From: Spirulina sp. DLM2.Bin59
Lineage (GTDB): Bacteria; Cyanobacteriota; Cyanobacteriia; Cyanobacteriales; Spirulinaceae
Assembly: GCA_007693875.1 (NCBI GenBank)
Contig: RECT01000284.1
Location: forward strand, 1-7,226
Reading direction: 5' to 3'
DNA length: 7,226 nt
In this document: positions 5,159 through 7,226 of the stretch, in pieces
How the letters are laid out: each line of letters begins with the position of its first letter
Position numbering within the stretch: the first letter of the stretch is position 1
The notes under the pieces: generated by a model
The model's input: only the letters and a program-made list of their open reading frames with translations
The model's database searches: none
What the model was told of the DNA's origin: nothing
Program-made: the position numbers and the translations under genes

Positions 5159-5779
5159 TTAAACTTGCCCCAGATGCGGGGGTTCTCCCTCCGCCATTTC
5201 CGCCTGGAGTTGTTGACGGCCATTGCGCACCACCCGCAGCATATCCGTGAGTTGGGATTCCAACCGCGTTAAAACCGCTTCGGCATAATCATCCGCTCCG
5301 TCCTGAATATCATCACATTCATAAAGCACATCCTGACGCATCTGCTCCAATTCCTGCATGGCCTGGATCCGCATCTGCTCAATTTCCGCCACGGTTTGCT
5401 GCTTGATGTCCTCGTATTCCCGTTGGATTTGCTGACGAATTTGGGATGCCTCCGCCTCCGCTTGGCGTACGAGGCCATTATCATCGAGGAGTTGGGCCGC
5501 CTGGCGTTGGGCCGCTTCGATAATGCTTTGGGCGTATTCCTCCGCCTGGAGGAGAATATCTTCCTTTTGTTGGATGATGGCGATCGCCTGTTCAAAGGCT
5601 GCCGGCAAATTTAAACGGATCACATCCAGATGATCCAGCAACTGCTCCTCATCCACCAGGGTTTTACGGGTGAAGGGCAGGCGCTTATTGTCTAAGATCA
5701 GTTCTTCCAAACGATTCAACTCCGCTTGGATATCATAGCCAAGGGGATGAGCCTCCGTCGCGGGAGCCGATGCAGTCAT
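5159..5779 (-). CDS. DivIVA-like coiled-coil protein (possibly Cdv3-related)
   Basis: This 206-residue, soluble, strongly helical protein opens with a conserved-looking segment GYDIQAELNRLEELIL (14-29), followed by RLPFTRKTLVDEEQLLDHLD (33-52). A long coiled coil rich in Glu, Gln and Ala covers about 60-160, and the C terminus is helical (DDYAEAVLTRLESQLTDMLR). Proteins of this kind in cyanobacteria are often annotated as DivIVA-domain or ATP synthase subunit B-like, and resemble the DivIVA-like division protein Cdv3; that assignment is from memory and tentative. I place the start at 5779 rather than the ATG at 5824 because 5779-5776 is an ATGA overlap with the coaD stop, a classic coupling arrangement, and the upstream option would overlap coaD by 49 bp. 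The next gene begins 27 bp downstream. Confidence 0.85.
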   Translation of the reverse strand: MTASAPATEAHPLGYDIQAELNRLEELILDNKRLPFTRKTLVDEEQLLDHLDVIRLNLPAAFEQAIAIIQQKEDILLQAEEYAQSIIEAAQRQAAQLLDDNGLVRQAEAEASQIRQQIQREYEDIKQQTVAEIEQMRIQAMQELEQMRQDVLYECDDIQDGADDYAEAVLTRLESQLTDMLRVVRNGRQQLQAEMAEGEPPHLGQV

Positions 5780-6285
5780 GGGGTTATATTCGGTGTCGCT
5801 GCGGGGGGAGTCTTGTTGAAGCATCTGTAGATATCTTGGGCAACATTGACAGGAACAAGGTGATCAACCATACCACCAAACTGGGCGATCTCTTTCACCA
5901 CACTACTACTGAGAAAACTATACTCTGTGGATGTGGCTAAAAAAATAGTTTCTAACTGATCACAGAGAGTTTTATTCGTGTGGGCCATCTGTAACTCTTT
6001 TTCAAAATCCGACAACACCCGCAGCCCTCGCAGTAAAGCCCCTGCCCCCTGGAGGCGAGCATAGTCCACCGTCAGACCGGTAAAACTGTCGATCGCCACA
6101 TTGGGTAAATGGCCGGTGCAGGCCTTAATCTGCGAAATCCGGTGGGGGACATCGAACAAAGGCGACTTACTGGGGTTATAGAGGACACCGACAATAATCT
6201 TGTCAAAGAGACGACTACCGCGCTCAATGATATCTAGGTGTCCGAGGGTGATGGGGTCAAAGCTGCCGGGGTAAATGGCAATCAC
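5776..6285 (-). CDS. coaD: Phosphopantetheine adenylyltransferase (CoaD)
   Basis: CoaD joins 4'-phosphopantetheine and ATP to give dephospho-CoA, the penultimate step of coenzyme A synthesis, in the cytoplasm. The 169-residue product has the family's usual length. It shows AIYPGSFDPITLGH (3-16) with the nucleotide-binding T-x-G-H motif (13-16), NPSK (37-40), LLRGLRVLSDFEKEL (84-98) with the conserved R86-G-L-R, and STEYSFLSSSVVKE (119-132) with the SSS-x-V-K signature. The GTG at 6285 is preferred over an ATG at 6354: it gives the canonical N terminus, and the extra 23 residues would be encoded across a perfect TATAAT (6328-6323). The stop overlaps the next gene's ATG. CoaD is normally essential. 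Confidence 0.96.
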   Translation of the reverse strand: MIAIYPGSFDPITLGHLDIIERGSRLFDKIIVGVLYNPSKSPLFDVPHRISQIKACTGHLPNVAIDSFTGLTVDYARLQGAGALLRGLRVLSDFEKELQMAHTNKTLCDQLETIFLATSTEYSFLSSSVVKEIAQFGGMVDHLVPVNVAQDIYRCFNKTPPAATPNITP

Positions 6286-6322
6286 AAAATTGAATCCGAA
6301 AACAAAATAGGAGTCTGTGGCG

Positions 6323-6328
6323 ATTATA
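6323..6328 (-). promoter_or_regulatory. Promoter -10 box TATAAT for the coaD operon
   Basis: Read on the minus strand, 6328-6323 is TATAAT. It predicts a start near 6316 and a leader of about 31 nt before the GTG at 6285. The -35 is weak; TTGCGA at 6354-6349 would give a 20-bp spacer. The same pattern (good -10, poor -35) is seen at 1999-2004. This promoter separates coaD from the permease gene upstream. Confidence 0.5.
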
Positions 6329-6364
6329 GCTTGCTCTGTTGGGGATGATCGCAAATTCTTGATT

Positions 6365-7226
6365 TCACCGTTGTGGCGGGTTGCCCCGTTGCCAGTGCTT
6401 CGTTAACAAACCCTGACGAGGACTGAAGCACAAAGCCACCAGAAATGCCGCAAAGATCACCAGGACGATGGCCGGGCCGGAGGGCAGATCAAAATAATAG
6501 CTGGCATACATCCCCCCCACCGTCGCCAACGCGCCGAGAATTCCGCCCAAAATCATCATCTGGTGGAGTTCTTTCACCCATAGATAGGCGGTAATCGCCG
6601 GGCCAATCAACAGGGCCGTCACCAACAACACCCCCACCACCTGCATCGTCGCCACAATGGTTAAGGTAATGGCACTGATCAACCCCACATAGAGCCATTG
6701 CACCGGCAAGCCGCTGGCCTGAGCCCCAAGGGGGTCAAAGCTATAAAACAACAGTTCTTTATACAAAAGTTTAACCAGGAGCAAGATCCCCAGGGTAATC
6801 AAAGCCGTGCGCCAGACATCTCCCGGGGTTACTTCCAAAATATCCCCAAACAGGAGTTTGGTGAGATCCACTTGATTAGTACGGAGCCGGGCAATGAGGA
6901 GAATGCCGCAGGCAAAAAAGCTGGTGAGGGTGAGGGACATAGCGGCATCCACTTTGATGGGCGATCGCTGTTCAATCAGAGCCACGAGAATCGCGCTCAA
7001 TAACCCACTGATAAAGGCCCCCAGGGTGAGATCCCACCCCCAAAAAAACGCCAAGGATATCCCCGGCACGACAGAATGGGCAATGACATCCCCGATCATA
7101 CTCATTTGCCGCACAATCAGATAACTCCCCGTCACGGCACAGAGCACCCCCAAAATCGCCCCCATCAGGAGAGCATCGCGCATAAAGGCAAATTGCAGCG
7201 GTTCCACAACAACAGCCCAAGGATTC
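6365..7226 (-). CDS. ABC-3 family metal permease (Zn or Mn type), probably running past the right edge
   Basis: This is the membrane subunit of a metal-ion ABC importer of the ZnuB/MntB/TroC type. From the GTG at 7207 the product is 280 residues with about eight to nine hydrophobic helices. Family features are GDVIAHSVVPG (39-49) in the region that contacts the ATPase, LLFGDILEVTPGDVW in the middle, and VVGVLLVTALLIGPAITAY near the C terminus. The frame stays open to the window edge and still reads like protein (NPWAVVVEPLQF), and the GTG lacks a clear ribosome site, so the true start may lie beyond 7226; I mark it to the edge. If the GTG is real, the gene is 6365-7207. The ATPase and binding-protein genes expected beside it would be upstream, outside the window. 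Zn versus Mn cannot be settled here. Confidence 0.9.
   Translation of the reverse strand, partial: NPWAVVVEPLQFAFMRDALLMGAILGVLCAVTGSYLIVRQMSMIGDVIAHSVVPGISLAFFWGWDLTLGAFISGLLSAILVALIEQRSPIKVDAAMSLTLTSFFACGILLIARLRTNQVDLTKLLFGDILEVTPGDVWRTALITLGILLLVKLLYKELLFYSFDPLGAQASGLPVQWLYVGLISAITLTIVATMQVVGVLLVTALLIGPAITAYLWVKELHQMMILGGILGALATVGGMYASYYFDLPSGPAIVLVIFAAFLVALCFSPRQGLLTKHWQRGNPPQR

Noticed and set aside
4860..5250. Plus-strand frames opposite the membrane coiled-coil gene
   Set aside because: They cross the junction of two supported minus-strand genes and look like shadows of the Pro/Ser-rich linker.
5269..5595. Minus-strand Arg/Ser-rich frame inside the DivIVA-like gene
   Set aside because: A frame-shifted reading of the coiled-coil codons; the low-complexity basic composition is an artefact.
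6489..7220. Other frames within the metal permease gene
   Set aside because: The permease frame has family motifs and regular membrane helices; the alternatives show neither.

Overview
The window is cyanobacterial chromosome. Three things point there: ten copies of the HIP1 octamer GCGATCGC in about 7.2 kb (chance expectation about 0.1), a SpkB-type Ser/Thr kinase ending in pentapeptide repeats, and a tRNA-Ala with no encoded CCA. Base composition looks balanced, near 50% GC. Species cannot be fixed from the sequence alone; a unicellular or simple filamentous cyanobacterium fits. I see no insertion sequence, phage gene, CRISPR array or sign of recent transfer.

Left to right on the + strand: the 3' part of tRNA-Ala(UGC) (1-54); a 278-bp gap with weak regulatory candidates; a Cys4-motif/kinase/pentapeptide protein (333-1961, SpkB-like); a small exported TPR-like protein (2037-2660) behind a good -10 box; a gap; then a two-gene unit. 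That unit is a STAS (anti-sigma-antagonist) domain fused to a monotopic sugar-phosphate transferase (2909-3901), followed 6 bp later by an RsbW-like HATPase (3908-4375).

From the other side, on the - strand: an ABC-3 family Zn/Mn permease running in from the right edge (6365 to the edge); coaD (5776-6285, GTG start behind its own TATAAT); a DivIVA-like coiled-coil protein coupled to coaD by an ATGA overlap (5159-5779); and a single-pass membrane coiled-coil protein (4388-5131). The two gene sets meet tail to tail at 4373-4390, where both TAG stops lie in the arms of one HIP1-centred palindrome.

The most interesting unit is the STAS-transferase fusion with its adjacent kinase-type ATPase. It carries the parts expected of a partner switch: a DSSG phospho-acceptor loop in the STAS domain and intact N, G1 and G2 boxes in the ATPase. 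Here the regulated output would be an enzyme that starts glycan assembly on a polyprenyl carrier rather than a sigma factor. A PP2C phosphatase to reset the switch is not in the window. The minus-strand operon pairs CoA synthesis with two coiled-coil proteins that look structural or related to cell division; that link is inference.
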